Shown: piece after piece, positions 25,077-34,117 of the stretch
How the letters are laid out: each line of letters begins with the position of its first letter
Numbering within the stretch: the stretch's first letter is position 1
From: Streptomyces sp. WZ.A104
GTDB lineage: Bacteria; Actinomycetota; Actinomycetes; Streptomycetales; Streptomycetaceae
Reading direction: 5' to 3'
DNA: 64,000 nucleotides
Assembly (NCBI RefSeq): GCF_002382885.1
Contig: NZ_NWVL01000042.1
Span: 1-64,000 of the forward strand
The notes under the pieces: model-generated
The model's database searches: none
What the model was told of the DNA's origin: nothing
What the model saw: only the letters and a program-made list of their open reading frames with translations
Program-made: the position numbers and the translations under genes

Positions 25077-25578
25077 ACCGGCCCGGGGCCGGCTCGGCCA
25101 GCCAGCCCCGTGAGACCAGGCGTTTCGCCTTCGACCGCAGCCCCTCCACCTTGGCCGGCACCACATCCAGGCCGAACACGGCGGCCATCTCCTGACAGGT
25201 CAGCGGCCCTTGACCGAGACGGATCCGGTCATCGATCGCGGCCAGGATGCGCTGGTAGTCCACCGACAGTGCCGTTTGGGTCAGCCCCTCGCGCCACATC
25301 GGAACCTGTGACCTCGCCTTCACCACCAGAGGCGCAGACGCCTGCACCCCGGCTCCCGTCACAACACCCTCCGGCACGTCGGTGGCGACGCCGGCTGAGT
25401 CACTGTCCGGCGCGGACAGCACCGCACCGACACGTTCACGGGCGATCGTCCACTCCGACCACTCCCGCTCGGCCATCGCGAGCTCGGCCTGGATGCGGTC
25501 CGCTTCCTCACGCAGCCCGTCCACACGACGACGAGCGGCAAGCTCGTGCTGTTCCAGCAGTCCGACAACCGACGGCAT
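25033..25578 (-). CDS. IS passenger protein with coiled coil and winged-helix-like end
   Basis: A 181-residue protein common in Streptomyces but of unknown function. Residues 1-60 are a charged coiled coil (LREEADRIQAELAMAEREWS). The C-terminal 85 residues read as a helical DNA-binding domain (YQRILAAIDDRIRLGQGPLT, CQEMAAVFGLDVVPAKVEGL, RSKAKRLVSRGWL). It lies within the IS boundaries, so here it is a passenger, perhaps a transposition regulator. Its 3' end overlaps that of the transposase. Confidence 0.7.
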   Translation of the reverse strand: MPSVVGLLEQHELAARRRVDGLREEADRIQAELAMAEREWSEWTIARERVGAVLSAPDSDSAGVATDVPEGVVTGAGVQASAPLVVKARSQVPMWREGLTQTALSVDYQRILAAIDDRIRLGQGPLTCQEMAAVFGLDVVPAKVEGLRSKAKRLVSRGWLAEPAPGRFTLARSVSGPGGGS

Positions 25579-25666
25579 CCACGACCTCCACGAGAGCGAC
25601 GAAACGACACCCCCATCACTCCCACACCGACGCCGCCCCTACCCCTGACCAGCGAAAACACAGTCG

Positions 25667-27769
25667 TCAGACTCGGAAAGACAACAGCGTCTGAGGATCG
25701 CGGCGGACGTCGTCCGCGATGATGTGTAACTCGTGTCCGGCGACCATCCAGAGCACCGGGCCCCAGAAGGCATCGAAGGAGGTCGCGGCACTCAGCGCGA
25801 CCCGCAGCTGTCGCCCCAGGGCTTCCTCGGCCAGCGTGTGAGCCTCCTGGCGGTGGTGCTCCAGAAGGTTACTCAGGGAACGGTGCTCCACGGCGACACC
25901 CTTGGGGCGGCAGGTGGCCCCGGAGGTGTAGATGACGTACGCGGCGTCCTGCGGTGCGGGACCGACCGGCTCGCCGCTCGCACCGGTCGGTGCCGTCGTC
26001 GAGGGGTCGATGCGCGGAACCGAACCCCGCGGGTCGATCGTGCCCGCCGAGGACGCGGTCGCCACCCGGGCGACTGGCCGGGAGTCGTCGATCATGAAGG
26101 CGAGCCGGTTCGCCGGGTAGGAGGGGTCGAGCGGCAGATACGCGGCCCCCGTCCGCATCACGGCGAGTATCGCCACCACCAGATCGGTGGAGCGTGGCAG
26201 GCCCACCGCGACCCGGGTGCCGGGCCGGGCGCCCCGCGAGGTGAGCACGGCCGCCAGGCGGTTCACCCGGTGGCTGAGTTCGTTGAAGGTGAGCGACACG
26301 CCGTCGCAGACGACGGCGGTGAGGTGCGGAGTGATCCGTGCCTGCCGGGCGAACTGCTCGGTCACGGGGGACGGTTCCGGGGCGTCGCTTCCCGACAGCC
26401 GAGCGGCGCCGAGGCCGAGCACCCGCCGCTGTTCGTCCTGATCAACGGGGCTTACCGCTCCGATGGTCCGCTCAGGGTCCTCCACGAACGCGTCGAGGAC
26501 CCGGCACAGGCGCTCATGCGGCCCCATGAGGTCCTGCTGGCCGTAGTGTGCGGCGTTGCCCAGCAGATCGACGTGCATGCCGCCGTCGCCGAAGGAGGCG
26601 TGTACGGCCACGGCCAGGTCCTCGACCGGGCCGATCGACAGATTGTGCAGGGTGGCCGGGTGGAGGCCGAATCGCAGGGCGTCGTCGAAGGCGAGGATGT
26701 TGACGGACGGTCCGGTCAGCGCCGTCGTCGTGTCGGTCAGCCCCAGTTGGTGGCGCAGTGTCTCGGTCGGCCTGCGCTGGTGACGGAGCACCGAACGGGC
26801 TTCGGCGGAGGCCCTGCGCGCCAGATCGGCCACCCGGTCCGCGGGGGAGACCGCGAGCCGCATCGGCAGGATCGAGCTGAGCATGGCAGGTGTCGCCCGC
26901 GCCACCGGGGTGCGCCGACCGGTGACCGGCAGGCCGAGCATGACCTCGCCGAGCCCCTTCTCCCGGTGCAGGCACACCGCCAGGGCCGCCATGACGAACG
27001 TCGGCCAGCCGGTTTCGGCTCGCTTGGCGGCGGCCTTCAGCCGTGCCGTTTCCGCCGGGCCGTACACCCGTCGCACCGACGTTGTCCCGTACCTCTTCGC
27101 GCCGGATGGCGCAGGAGGCTCGGACGGGAGGGCGCCGACGAGGTGCCCTGCCCAGAACCTTTCGTCCCGGGCGCCCTGTTCGGACGCGAGGTAGGTGTCC
27201 TCCTCCTCGATGATGGTGGCGAGAGAACCTGCGGGCCGCACCTCGGGGAGGGCGTCCGGGGCGAGGACGAGAGAGGTGTAGACCTCGGCGATACGGGAGA
27301 GAGCCAGAATGGCCGCGTAGCCGTCGAGGGCCAGGTGGTGCACCTGCTGGTGGAAGAGGTGGTGAGAGGGAGAGAGGCGGTAGAGAGTCAGGCGGACCAG
27401 GGGTCCCGCCGTAACGTCCGCGGGTTCAGCCAGACACAGTCGCATCCGCCGCAGAGCCTCGGCGTGCGGATCCCTCTCGTGGGAGAGGTCCACCAACGGC
27501 ACGGATATGGACGTGCTCTCCAGTACGCGCTGGAAGGGAACCCCGTCCCGCTCACCGAAGGTGGTACGCAGAGATTCCATCTCGGCCGCGGTGTGGCCGA
27601 CAGCGCGACGCAACAGCTCCGGTTCCACAGGGCCCTGGATATCGGCGTATTCCGCGATGTTGTACGCCGGATCCGCCGGGTCGAGACGCTGCGCGAACCA
27701 GACCCCCTGCTGAGCTGCGGTCAGGCGCAGGGGGTCCGTCGGGGTTCGGGTATGCGGTGCGTCGGTCAC
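25667..27769 (-). pseudogene. NRPS 5' part: condensation domain and first half of an adenylation domain, cut by an IS
   Basis: GTG 27769 (GAGGTGA 7 nt upstream) starts a full-length N-terminal condensation domain (LTAAQQGVWFAQRLDP; catalytic HHLALDG) followed by an adenylation domain with A1-A2 (LTFNELSHRVNRLA, TGAAYLPLDPSYPANRL) and A3 YVIYTSGATCRPKGV. A3 usually reads Thr-Ser-Gly-Thr-Thr-Gly-x-Pro-Lys-Gly, so Ala-Thr-Cys is a deviation. True NRPS sequence ends at DVRRDPQ (25691); the last eight residues are IS-encoded. An N-terminal condensation domain at the gene start suggests acylation of the first amino acid or use of an upstream module. The gene is disrupted. Confidence 0.85.
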
Positions 27770-28261
27770 GCGTCTTCACCTCGGTGAGACCTACGACGGC
27801 ATGGGCCAGGGCGCGCATGTGCAGCAGGGCGGAGCGGAACGGGCGGAGCCGATTGTGAGAACTGCCGGCCCTGGGAGATCGGCGGTGCGCCGCAGGCGAG
27901 CTACGGGGCGGCGGCGGATGGCTTGGCGGGAAAGCCCGGAACGAGTCGGGCACGCACGCATCGCGATTGCGAAGCATTCACTTCTGAGGGCCTTGGCACG
28001 CTGACAGCCTCCGTTGCACCGGCTTCGCCCCTACGGGGCCCTCAAACCAGTCGTTCGAAGTCACTTCACTCTCGGATTGCCCATGTGGCGCACGACACTG
28101 CGAGGGGGCGATCTTTTGCAGTTCACTGGCGCGTATCGGCTAATCCCAGGCGGCTTTACGCCAGGCACCCATCCGGAGAAGGCTTCGCACCGAACAGGCG
28201 ATGCTCGGACATTCGTTCGGTCACTGTGTTTCCATGTCCCGGTATTGAACTGGAGAACTTC
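27770..28261. other. Divergent intergenic region, no gene seen
   Basis: About 490 bp between the NRPS start and the secreted-peptide start. It must hold promoters for both. It contains no convincing gene on either strand. GGAGAA 5 nt before ATG 28262 is the peptide's RBS. Confidence 0.5.
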
Positions 28262-28570
28262 ATGAAGATTCCTCTTCCTGCTCTGCGGTGGCCGCTCGTC
28301 GGAGCCCTCGTCGGCACCGTGCTGCTGGCTTCCGCTCCCGCCGCCTCGGCGGCCTCCTCTTCCGACGTGGCACCTCGCCAGGCACACACTGCGCGCGAAG
28401 GCGGAACGTCCACCGGTCCGCTCGCCTTCTACCGGGGGATACAGGGCGGCAACCTCTGCCTGCTGGCCCGGTGCACGGTCGGCGAATCCGGCCCCGGTAG
28501 CCACACAGGCCCCAGCAATACCCAGGGATTCAACCTCTGTCTCCTCGCTCTGTGCACCGTGCGGCCCTGA
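28262..28570 (+). CDS. Small secreted peptide with a duplicated Cys motif
   Basis: A 102-residue precursor. A Sec signal (basic start, hydrophobic VGALVGTVLLASAPAASA, cleavage near residue 30) leaves about 70 residues. The mature part carries the same motif twice: GGNLCLLARCTV (62-73) and GFNLCLLALCTV (89-100), each with Cys-x4-Cys, separated by a Gly/Ser/Pro linker. I do not recognise the family. The paired cysteines suggest two small disulfide loops on a secreted or surface peptide. It is monocistronic and followed by a 35-bp perfect hairpin. It is not obviously connected to the neighbouring NRPS. Confidence 0.75.
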   Translation: MKIPLPALRWPLVGALVGTVLLASAPAASAASSSDVAPRQAHTAREGGTSTGPLAFYRGIQGGNLCLLARCTVGESGPGSHTGPSNTQGFNLCLLALCTVRP

Positions 28571-28572
28571 AC

Positions 28573-28646
28573 GCCGTTGGCCTTGGAATCACGAAGCTCC
28601 CCCACGCTGTTGCGTGGGGGAGCTTCGTGATTCCAAGGCCAACGGC
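28573..28646. terminator. 35-bp perfect hairpin
   Basis: Two exact complementary 35-nt arms (starting GCCGTTGGCC, ending CCCCCACGC) around TGTT, starting two bases after the peptide stop. It is unusually long for a terminator. Confidence 0.85.
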
Positions 28647-28818
28647 GACCGGGTGCTTTTGGGGCCGGAACCGCCCGCTTGCCGCCAAATCCTGTCGGTG
28701 CGGAAGGAGGGCCCGAGCAGATGGTGCCTTGGGCCTCGGCGGTGATGTCCGCGCGCCCGAAATGCCTCGGTCTTATGCTGCCGCGTCACCGTGCCGGTCG
28801 TCGCGGGCCGCGGGAGTG

Positions 28819-29475
28819 TTACGCCTTCGGCATCAGGACGGTGTCGACGATGTAGACGGTGGCGTTGGCGGTGGGGACGTTGCCGCAGACGACCTTGGAG
28901 TTGTCGTTGACCGTGTAGTCCTCGCCGGAGCCCTTGGTGGCCAGGGTGGACTTCTGGAGGGTCTCGTAGGTGCCGCTCTCCAGTTGCTGCGGGGTGAGCT
29001 TCTCACCGACGACGTGGTAGGTGAGGATGTCGGTGAGCATCTTCTTGTCGGCCAACACCTTGTCGAGGTCGGCCTTCGGGATCTTCGCGAAGGCGTCGTT
29101 GGTCGGCGCGAACACGGTGATGTTCTTGGCGTTGTTGAGGGTGTCGACGAGCCCGGCCTTCTTCACCGCGGTGACCAGGGTGGACAGGGCCGGGTTGTTG
29201 GATGCGGCGGTGGCGACAGGGTCCTGTGCCATGCCGTCGAAGGACCCTGCCCCGTCCTGCGGAACCGATGCGCATGCCGGCCCGAACGGTCCGTCCACGG
29301 AAGTGCTTTCGTCCGTCGCCGGGCTCGACTTCTCCTTGGCGGGCGCGGAGCTGCTGACCTTGTCGGCGGCCGCGTCGGAAGAGCTGTCGTCCCCGCCACA
29401 GGCGGCCAGTGCGAGGGGCAGGGTGACGGCGGCGGTGACGGCGACGGCGGCGCGGCGGAAGCGGAAGGCGTTCAC
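28819..29475 (-). CDS. Fasciclin (FAS1) domain lipoprotein
   Basis: A 218-residue lipoprotein. The signal ends in the lipobox LALAACG (Cys26), followed by a Ser/Asp/Ala linker to about residue 70. The FAS1 domain has LVTAVKKAGLVDTLNN, NITVFAPTNDAFAKIP (H1 motif), ILTYHVVGEKLTP and NATVYIVDTVLMP (H2 motif). It is similar to mycobacterial MPT70/MPT83 and nearly identical over long stretches to the second fasciclin gene at 33235-33816. It would sit on the outer face of the membrane in adhesion or stress sensing; its exact role is unknown. Confidence 0.9.
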   Translation of the reverse strand: MNAFRFRRAAVAVTAAVTLPLALAACGGDDSSSDAAADKVSSSAPAKEKSSPATDESTSVDGPFGPACASVPQDGAGSFDGMAQDPVATAASNNPALSTLVTAVKKAGLVDTLNNAKNITVFAPTNDAFAKIPKADLDKVLADKKMLTDILTYHVVGEKLTPQQLESGTYETLQKSTLATKGSGEDYTVNDNSKVVCGNVPTANATVYIVDTVLMPKA

Positions 29476-30044
29476 GGAAATTCTCCTGTGTACTCGGGTA
29501 GCCGCTCTCAGTGCTGTCTGAGGGCTGCAGGGGGTTCGGTCCCGGTGCGGCGAGGTTCACGTCGACAAGCGCGGTGGGACGCGGGGAAGATGATCAGAGG
29601 GGTTGTCTCCGGCGCGTGGCGGGGACATCGCTGGGTCCGTGTCGGGCCACAGGCGTCTCGTTGATCGTCATGCCTGCTATTCGAGGCAACCGGCTCTTCG
29701 GATTGGTGTGTTGGCGAAAAAGATGTGGCCGTCGTTGCTGCTGTCGCTCCCGGTAGCCGGCTTGGCCCGTCCGGTGGGCTTCTCGATCTCTGACCAATCC
29801 GGGATGCGCCCGGTGGCGAATGCACGGTGTGCGGCGCTTTGGAGGAGGCACCGCATGTGCTGCGGCAAGCCATGGGGAATGGGGAGCCGCACCGTTCTTC
29901 GCGGTTGAAGGTCCGCGAGGAGCGGCTGCCGCGGGGCGTTACTCTCCTGGGCGCCCCGCGGTAACTCTCTTCGTAGTTACGGGTATTGCCGACAGGTTTC
30001 TCACCGTCCGTGTGAGCACCGCACCGGCCCCCAGTCGGCGCCGT
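29476..30044. other. Intergenic region with no recognised gene
   Basis: About 570 bp between the fasciclin start and the broken DUF4394 gene. A reverse-strand open stretch (29677-29892) contains PDWSEIEKPTGRAKP and SNDGHIFFANTP but shows no start signal or family I recognise; it may be a gene remnant. Confidence 0.4.
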
Positions 30045-30830
30045 TCATATGACGCCGTTGACGCTGAGTGTTGCGAAGCCGTGGTTTGTCTGGGTCCGGT
30101 GGGAGTAATAGATGTCGAATCCGGCGTTCACTCCGAGGTTCCCGGTGGGTGCGAGGGTGCCGGAGTTGGCCGGTGAATGTAGCGAGATGCGGTCGTTCGT
30201 CGTGTCGATGTCGAACAGGGAGGTGGAGGTGGCCGGGTTCAGGTCATTGTTCGTGTAGGCGGCGCCGGTCACTCCCTTGGCCGTGGTAGGGGGCGTGGTG
30301 GGGTTGGTGAGCGGGGTGTCGGCGGTAGTGGTGCGTGGCGCGGCCGGGTCGTCGATGTTGTGGCGGAGGTTCTGGCCGGTGTCGCTGATGACGCGCAGGC
30401 GGTTCGCGGCGGGGTTGAAGTCGACGCCGAAGGAGCGGCCGGCCAGGGTGACGGTCAGCTGGGACACCTTGGCCGCCTTGGCGTTGCGGGTGTTCAGGGT
30501 GTAGATGCCGCCCTTGTCACCGATGCCGTACAGCTTGGAGTCCTGGACGCGGAAGGCAATGCCGACCAGCTTGGTGTCCTTGTTCAGACCGCTGATCTTG
30601 CCCAGCGGCCGGGGCTTGGACGGGGACCCGGTGCGGAACTGAACCAGGCGCTGACCGGCGGTCAGCCCGATGACCGACAGTTCGCCCTTCGCCTTGCTCC
30701 GTTCGGCTTCTCACTTCGGTGTGGGGCCGCCCTGAGCGGGCAGTCGGGCAGCTGCCCAGGCGCCTGTCGATACAGGAACGACGGAGGCCACAACCGCGAT
30801 CAGGGCCACGGCGAGAACCGGTCTGCGCAT
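30045..30830 (-). pseudogene. DUF4394 protein, broken by an in-frame TGA and shortened at the C-terminus
   Basis: Paralogue of the intact gene at 37109-37984. ATG 30830 starts a Sec signal (MRRPVLAVALIAVVASVVPV). TGA at 30713-30711 stops it after GGPTPK, but the same frame continues with LSVIGLTAGQRLVQF, YGIGDKGGIYTLNT and FGVDFNPAANRLRVISDTGQ, clear DUF4394 sequence. It ends at NHGFATLSVNGVI, about 35 residues earlier than the paralogue. Only the nonsense codon and the truncated end differ from a working gene, so decay is recent. A downstream GTG/ATG start would yield a signal-less fragment. Confidence 0.85.
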
Positions 30831-31490
30831 CTCTTCTCCTTCACAGAATGCGGCTTCCCTCTGTTGGGAGCCCAGGACGACGAGACCACGTGCGCGGCGC
30901 TGCCGTGCGCGGTGCACACCCATCCAGTCGGCACCCGCATGAGGGCTGCCCCTCGCCCGGGGTGGAAACGGATTACCGTTCTCCGTGCTGTCGATGCCGC
31001 GTGCTGTGCGCCCCGTACGAGATCCTCCTGTTCCGGTCGAGGTCCACCCCAGCGGGAGACGGCCTCATGCCCGCCGCTCACAGGTGACAGGGGCTGGGAG
31101 GAGTTGAAAAGCGGCGCATCAGCCGGAGGGGAAGGCCATCGAACCCGCTCGGGTCCGGTACCGGTCGACGAGGTGAAACCCTGGGCGCCTGCCGCAGGTG
31201 TGACCACTTCCGCGGCAGCGTGCGGACGGCGGCGGCTGTGTCTGCGCAGGCCAACCTTCAAGTTCGAAGGCATTCAAAGCGGGCCCCGTGGCACGCCGTC
31301 ACACCGCCCGCCCGGGAGCTCCGGCGGGCAGCTCATTCTTCCCCAGGCCGTTGCCCCAGCGCACCGGCACGCGCTTGTGAGGCTGCAGGGCGGAAGCCGT
31401 CCGTCACATGCCGTCAGCGGGTGGGGCGGACCTGAAAGGGCGGGCCACCTGCCGGTGTTGCGACTGGTTCGCCCGGATATGTTGCTGAGT
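30831..31490. other. Intergenic region with no recognised gene
   Basis: About 660 bp between the broken DUF4394 start and the molybdoenzyme stop. Open frames here are GC-driven and match nothing I recognise. In the mycobacterial cluster a sigK/rskA pair would be expected nearby; no sigma or anti-sigma gene is seen. Confidence 0.4.
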
Positions 31491-33089
31491 TCAGTCGATG
31501 GTGACGACGACGGAGTGCCAGCCGCTTGCTCCGTCGGGAACGGTTTTGGTGCGTTTCTCGGTCTGGACCGCTCCGCCGCGTTCGGTGGCCCGGACGGTGA
31601 GAGTGTGTCCGCCCGGGGTGGCCTTCCAGGGGTATGACCACTGGCGCCAGGTGTCGATGGTGGCCTCGGCCGCGAGATCGGCGTCCTGCCACGGCCCGTC
31701 GTCGATCCGCACCTCGACGCGTTCGATTCCACGGCGCTGGGCCCAGGCGACGCCCGCCACCATGACCGTGCCGGGCTCCAGCCGGGCGAACGGCTTCGGT
31801 GTGTCGATGCGGGACTGGGTCTTGACAGGAGCCCTGCGCGCCCATTTCCGTTTCACCCAGTACGGGTCGTAGGTGTCGAACGTGGTGAGCTCGATGTCCT
31901 CGATCCACTTGCAGGCGGACACGTACCCGTAGAGGCCGGGGACGAGCATCCGGACCGGAAAGCCGTGGACGAACGGCAATGGCTCTCCGTTCATCCCCAC
32001 CACCAGCATGGCGTCCCGACCGTCCATGACGTCCTCGACCGGCGTGCCCAGCGTCATGCCGTCCACGGAGCGTGCCACCAGCTGATCCGCCGGACCTCCC
32101 CGGGAGGGCGGCCGCACCCCGGCTTCCTGGAGAAGATCGCCCAGGCGTGTCCCGAGCCATCGCGCGTGACCGATGTAGGGGCCCCCGACCTCGTTGGAAA
32201 CGCAGGTGAGGGTGATGTCCCGCTCGATCAGCTCTCGCTGGAGCAGGTCGTCGAAGGTCACGGTCAGGGGCCGTGCGACGCCTTTGCCGTGGATGCGGAG
32301 TTTCCACGTGGCCGCGTCGATCTTGGGGATCACCAGGGCGGTGTCCACCCGGTAGAACGACTTGTTCGACGTGGTGAACGGGCTGACGCCGGGCACTCCG
32401 ACCTGGGCTCCGGCCGGGATCGGGGCGGCAGGTGAATCCGGAGCGGGCAGCGTCACCTGCGACCGCGAGGCCACCGCATCCTGCGCCTTCGCACGGTTCA
32501 GGTGCCGTCCCAGCGCACCCGCGCCGACGGAGGCGATTGCTGCGGCCGGGGCCGCGACCAGGAAGCCCCGCCTGTCCCACCCCTTGTACCCGGTCTCTTC
32601 GTCCGGGGCTCGGGCTCCTGCCCGTTGGGGGGTGGTCAGCCGTCCGATCAGCAGGAAGAGCAGCCCTGCGGCCACGATCGCGCCCACCACGGACGGCAGT
32701 GCGTCGGAGACGCCGGTCGAGTCAGGGCGGGACACGGCCGCGGCGGCGCCGATCACCCCGAAAGCCAGCACGCCCGCAGCACCGCCTCTGCGGAACCGCA
32801 AGGCCACCACACCGAGGAGCACAGCGAGCACGGCGAGGGTGGCGAGGATGCCCAGCTGGAGGATCAGCTTGTCGTCCTCGCCGAAGTTCCGGATCGCCCA
32901 GTCCTTGACAGCTGTGGGGGTACGGTCGATCGCCGCTCCGCCGACAGCCGTGACCGGACCCGATTCAGGCCGCACCGCGGCCGACACCAGTTCCGCGACG
33001 GCGAGCGCGGCGAACCCCGCCAGTAGACCGCTCAGCGCGGCCAGCGGAACCCTGACCCACAGGTGGCGGGAATCCTTCGTGCTCTTCAT
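31491..33089 (-). CDS. SUOX-family molybdopterin-dependent oxidoreductase, membrane-anchored
   Basis: A 532-residue protein. Starting at ATG 33089, several transmembrane helices occupy residues 10-170 (VPLAALSGLLAGFAALAVAE, LGILATLAVLAVLLGVVALR, ALPSVVGAIVAAGLLFLLIG). A twin-Arg segment (GWDRRGFLVAAPAAAIASVG) leads to the extracytoplasmic catalytic domain. The Mo ligand is the Cys in LTCVSNEVGGPYIGHARW (about residue 296), with HGFPVRMLVPGLYGYVSACK after it, and a C-terminal dimer domain (GVAWAQRRGIERVEVRIDDG). It may reduce or oxidise sulfur compounds or repair Met-sulfoxide; substrate unknown. It lies with fasciclin and redoxin genes, as in actinobacterial SigK-type clusters. Confidence 0.9.
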   Translation of the reverse strand: MKSTKDSRHLWVRVPLAALSGLLAGFAALAVAELVSAAVRPESGPVTAVGGAAIDRTPTAVKDWAIRNFGEDDKLILQLGILATLAVLAVLLGVVALRFRRGGAAGVLAFGVIGAAAAVSRPDSTGVSDALPSVVGAIVAAGLLFLLIGRLTTPQRAGARAPDEETGYKGWDRRGFLVAAPAAAIASVGAGALGRHLNRAKAQDAVASRSQVTLPAPDSPAAPIPAGAQVGVPGVSPFTTSNKSFYRVDTALVIPKIDAATWKLRIHGKGVARPLTVTFDDLLQRELIERDITLTCVSNEVGGPYIGHARWLGTRLGDLLQEAGVRPPSRGGPADQLVARSVDGMTLGTPVEDVMDGRDAMLVVGMNGEPLPFVHGFPVRMLVPGLYGYVSACKWIEDIELTTFDTYDPYWVKRKWARRAPVKTQSRIDTPKPFARLEPGTVMVAGVAWAQRRGIERVEVRIDDGPWQDADLAAEATIDTWRQWSYPWKATPGGHTLTVRATERGGAVQTEKRTKTVPDGASGWHSVVVTID

Positions 33090-33184
33090 GTGCGTCCATT
33101 TCACCGGAGAACTGGGACGCCGCACCCTCGGGCTCCCGCTGAGGGCACGGCGTGACGGCGATTCGGGCAGCCGGTACGAACAGA

Positions 33185-33216
33185 CGCAGAGCCCGTTGCG
33201 ATCGCCGGGCTCTGCG
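33185..33216 (-). terminator. 11-bp hairpin after the second fasciclin gene
   Basis: CGCAGAGCCCG/CGGGCTCTGCG with a 10-nt loop, between the fasciclin stop and the molybdoenzyme start, so the two genes may be transcribed separately or by partial read-through. Confidence 0.65.
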
Positions 33217-33234
33217 CCGGGTGCCCGAAGGGGG

Positions 33235-33816
33235 CTACTGCGGAGTGAGAACGGTGTCGATGATGTTGACGGTCGCGTTGGCTGTGGGAACACTTCCGCA
33301 GACGATCTTCGCTGAATCGTTCACGGTGAATTCCTCACCCGATCCGGTGGTGGTGAGGGTGCCTCCCTCAAGGGTCTTGAACGACCCGTCCTCCAGCTGC
33401 TTCTGGGTGATGTCCTCACCGACCACGTGGTAGGTGAGCACCTTGGTCAGCTCCTCCTTGTCCGCGAGGAGCTTGTCGAGGTCCGCCTTGGGGATCTTGT
33501 CGAAGGCGTCGTTGCTCGGTGCGAAGACGGTGATGTTCTCCGCGTTGTTGAGCGTGTCGACCAGACCGGCCTTCTTCACCGCGGTGACCAGGGTGGAGAG
33601 CTCCGGGTTGTTGGACGCTGCAGTGGCGACCGGGTCCTGCGCCATGCCGTCCAGGCTTCCCTTGCCCTCCTTGGGCACGGATGAGCAGGCAGGACCGTAG
33701 GGATCCTGCGTGGCCGTCTGGGCGAACGCTTGTGGCGCCATGACACCCAGTGACACAGGCAGGACAATGGCGACAGCACCGGCTATCGCCGCGCGGGAGA
33801 TACGGGGAGCTTTCAC
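33235..33816 (-). CDS. Secreted fasciclin (FAS1) domain protein
   Basis: A 193-residue exported FAS1 protein. GTG 33816 is chosen because AGGAGG lies 8 nt upstream and a signal peptide follows (ISRAAIAGAVAIVLPVSLGV, cleavage after FAQ). It has no lipobox, unlike its paralogue at 28819-29475, so it is probably released. FAS1 motifs: NITVFAPSNDAFDKIP and LTYHVVGEDITQ, ending VNIIDTVLTPQ. The pair of one anchored and one soluble FAS1 protein mirrors MPT83 and MPT70 of mycobacteria. Confidence 0.9.
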   Translation of the reverse strand: MKAPRISRAAIAGAVAIVLPVSLGVMAPQAFAQTATQDPYGPACSSVPKEGKGSLDGMAQDPVATAASNNPELSTLVTAVKKAGLVDTLNNAENITVFAPSNDAFDKIPKADLDKLLADKEELTKVLTYHVVGEDITQKQLEDGSFKTLEGGTLTTTGSGEEFTVNDSAKIVCGSVPTANATVNIIDTVLTPQ

Positions 33817-34117
33817 GAAGGGTTCCTCCTCGGGGAGGGCGGGCCACTGTTCGGGCCCGTGCAGTTCATGGCTGCCGGTTCGGCGGGGGCGGGGAGATCC
33901 GGGGCCCACTGTCCGGCCCACTCCACCTCGATGAGCTTTCTCGCTGCCACCCCATGCCATCCCCTCCATGGAAGCAGAGGAGACCACACGGCGCCTGGCG
34001 AAGCCATGGAACCCCGACCGGACTGACAGCAGAATTCCGCAGTTCCACACCCCATCCTTCGACAGGTCTGCACCGAATTACACATAGGTGGGGGCAGCGG
34101 AAACCGAGGAGGTTTTG

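Larger units (their letters stand above)
24020..25690 (+). mobile_element. IS5-family insertion sequence with a passenger gene, 1671 bp
   Basis: Ends TAGCTGTTGTCGTTCCGA and the complement of ACGCTGTTGTCTTTCCGA (15 of 18 matching). CTGAG duplications flank it. Inside are a forward DDE transposase and a convergent reverse gene whose 3' ends overlap by 44 bp. The insertion splits the adenylation domain of an NRPS gene. The clean duplication and undamaged ends suggest a fairly recent event. Confidence 0.87.

Noticed and set aside
21444..27769. A functional NRPS biosynthetic gene cluster
   Set aside because: The gene is split by an IS and truncated at its 3' end, with no thioesterase, MbtH, transporter or tailoring genes attached.
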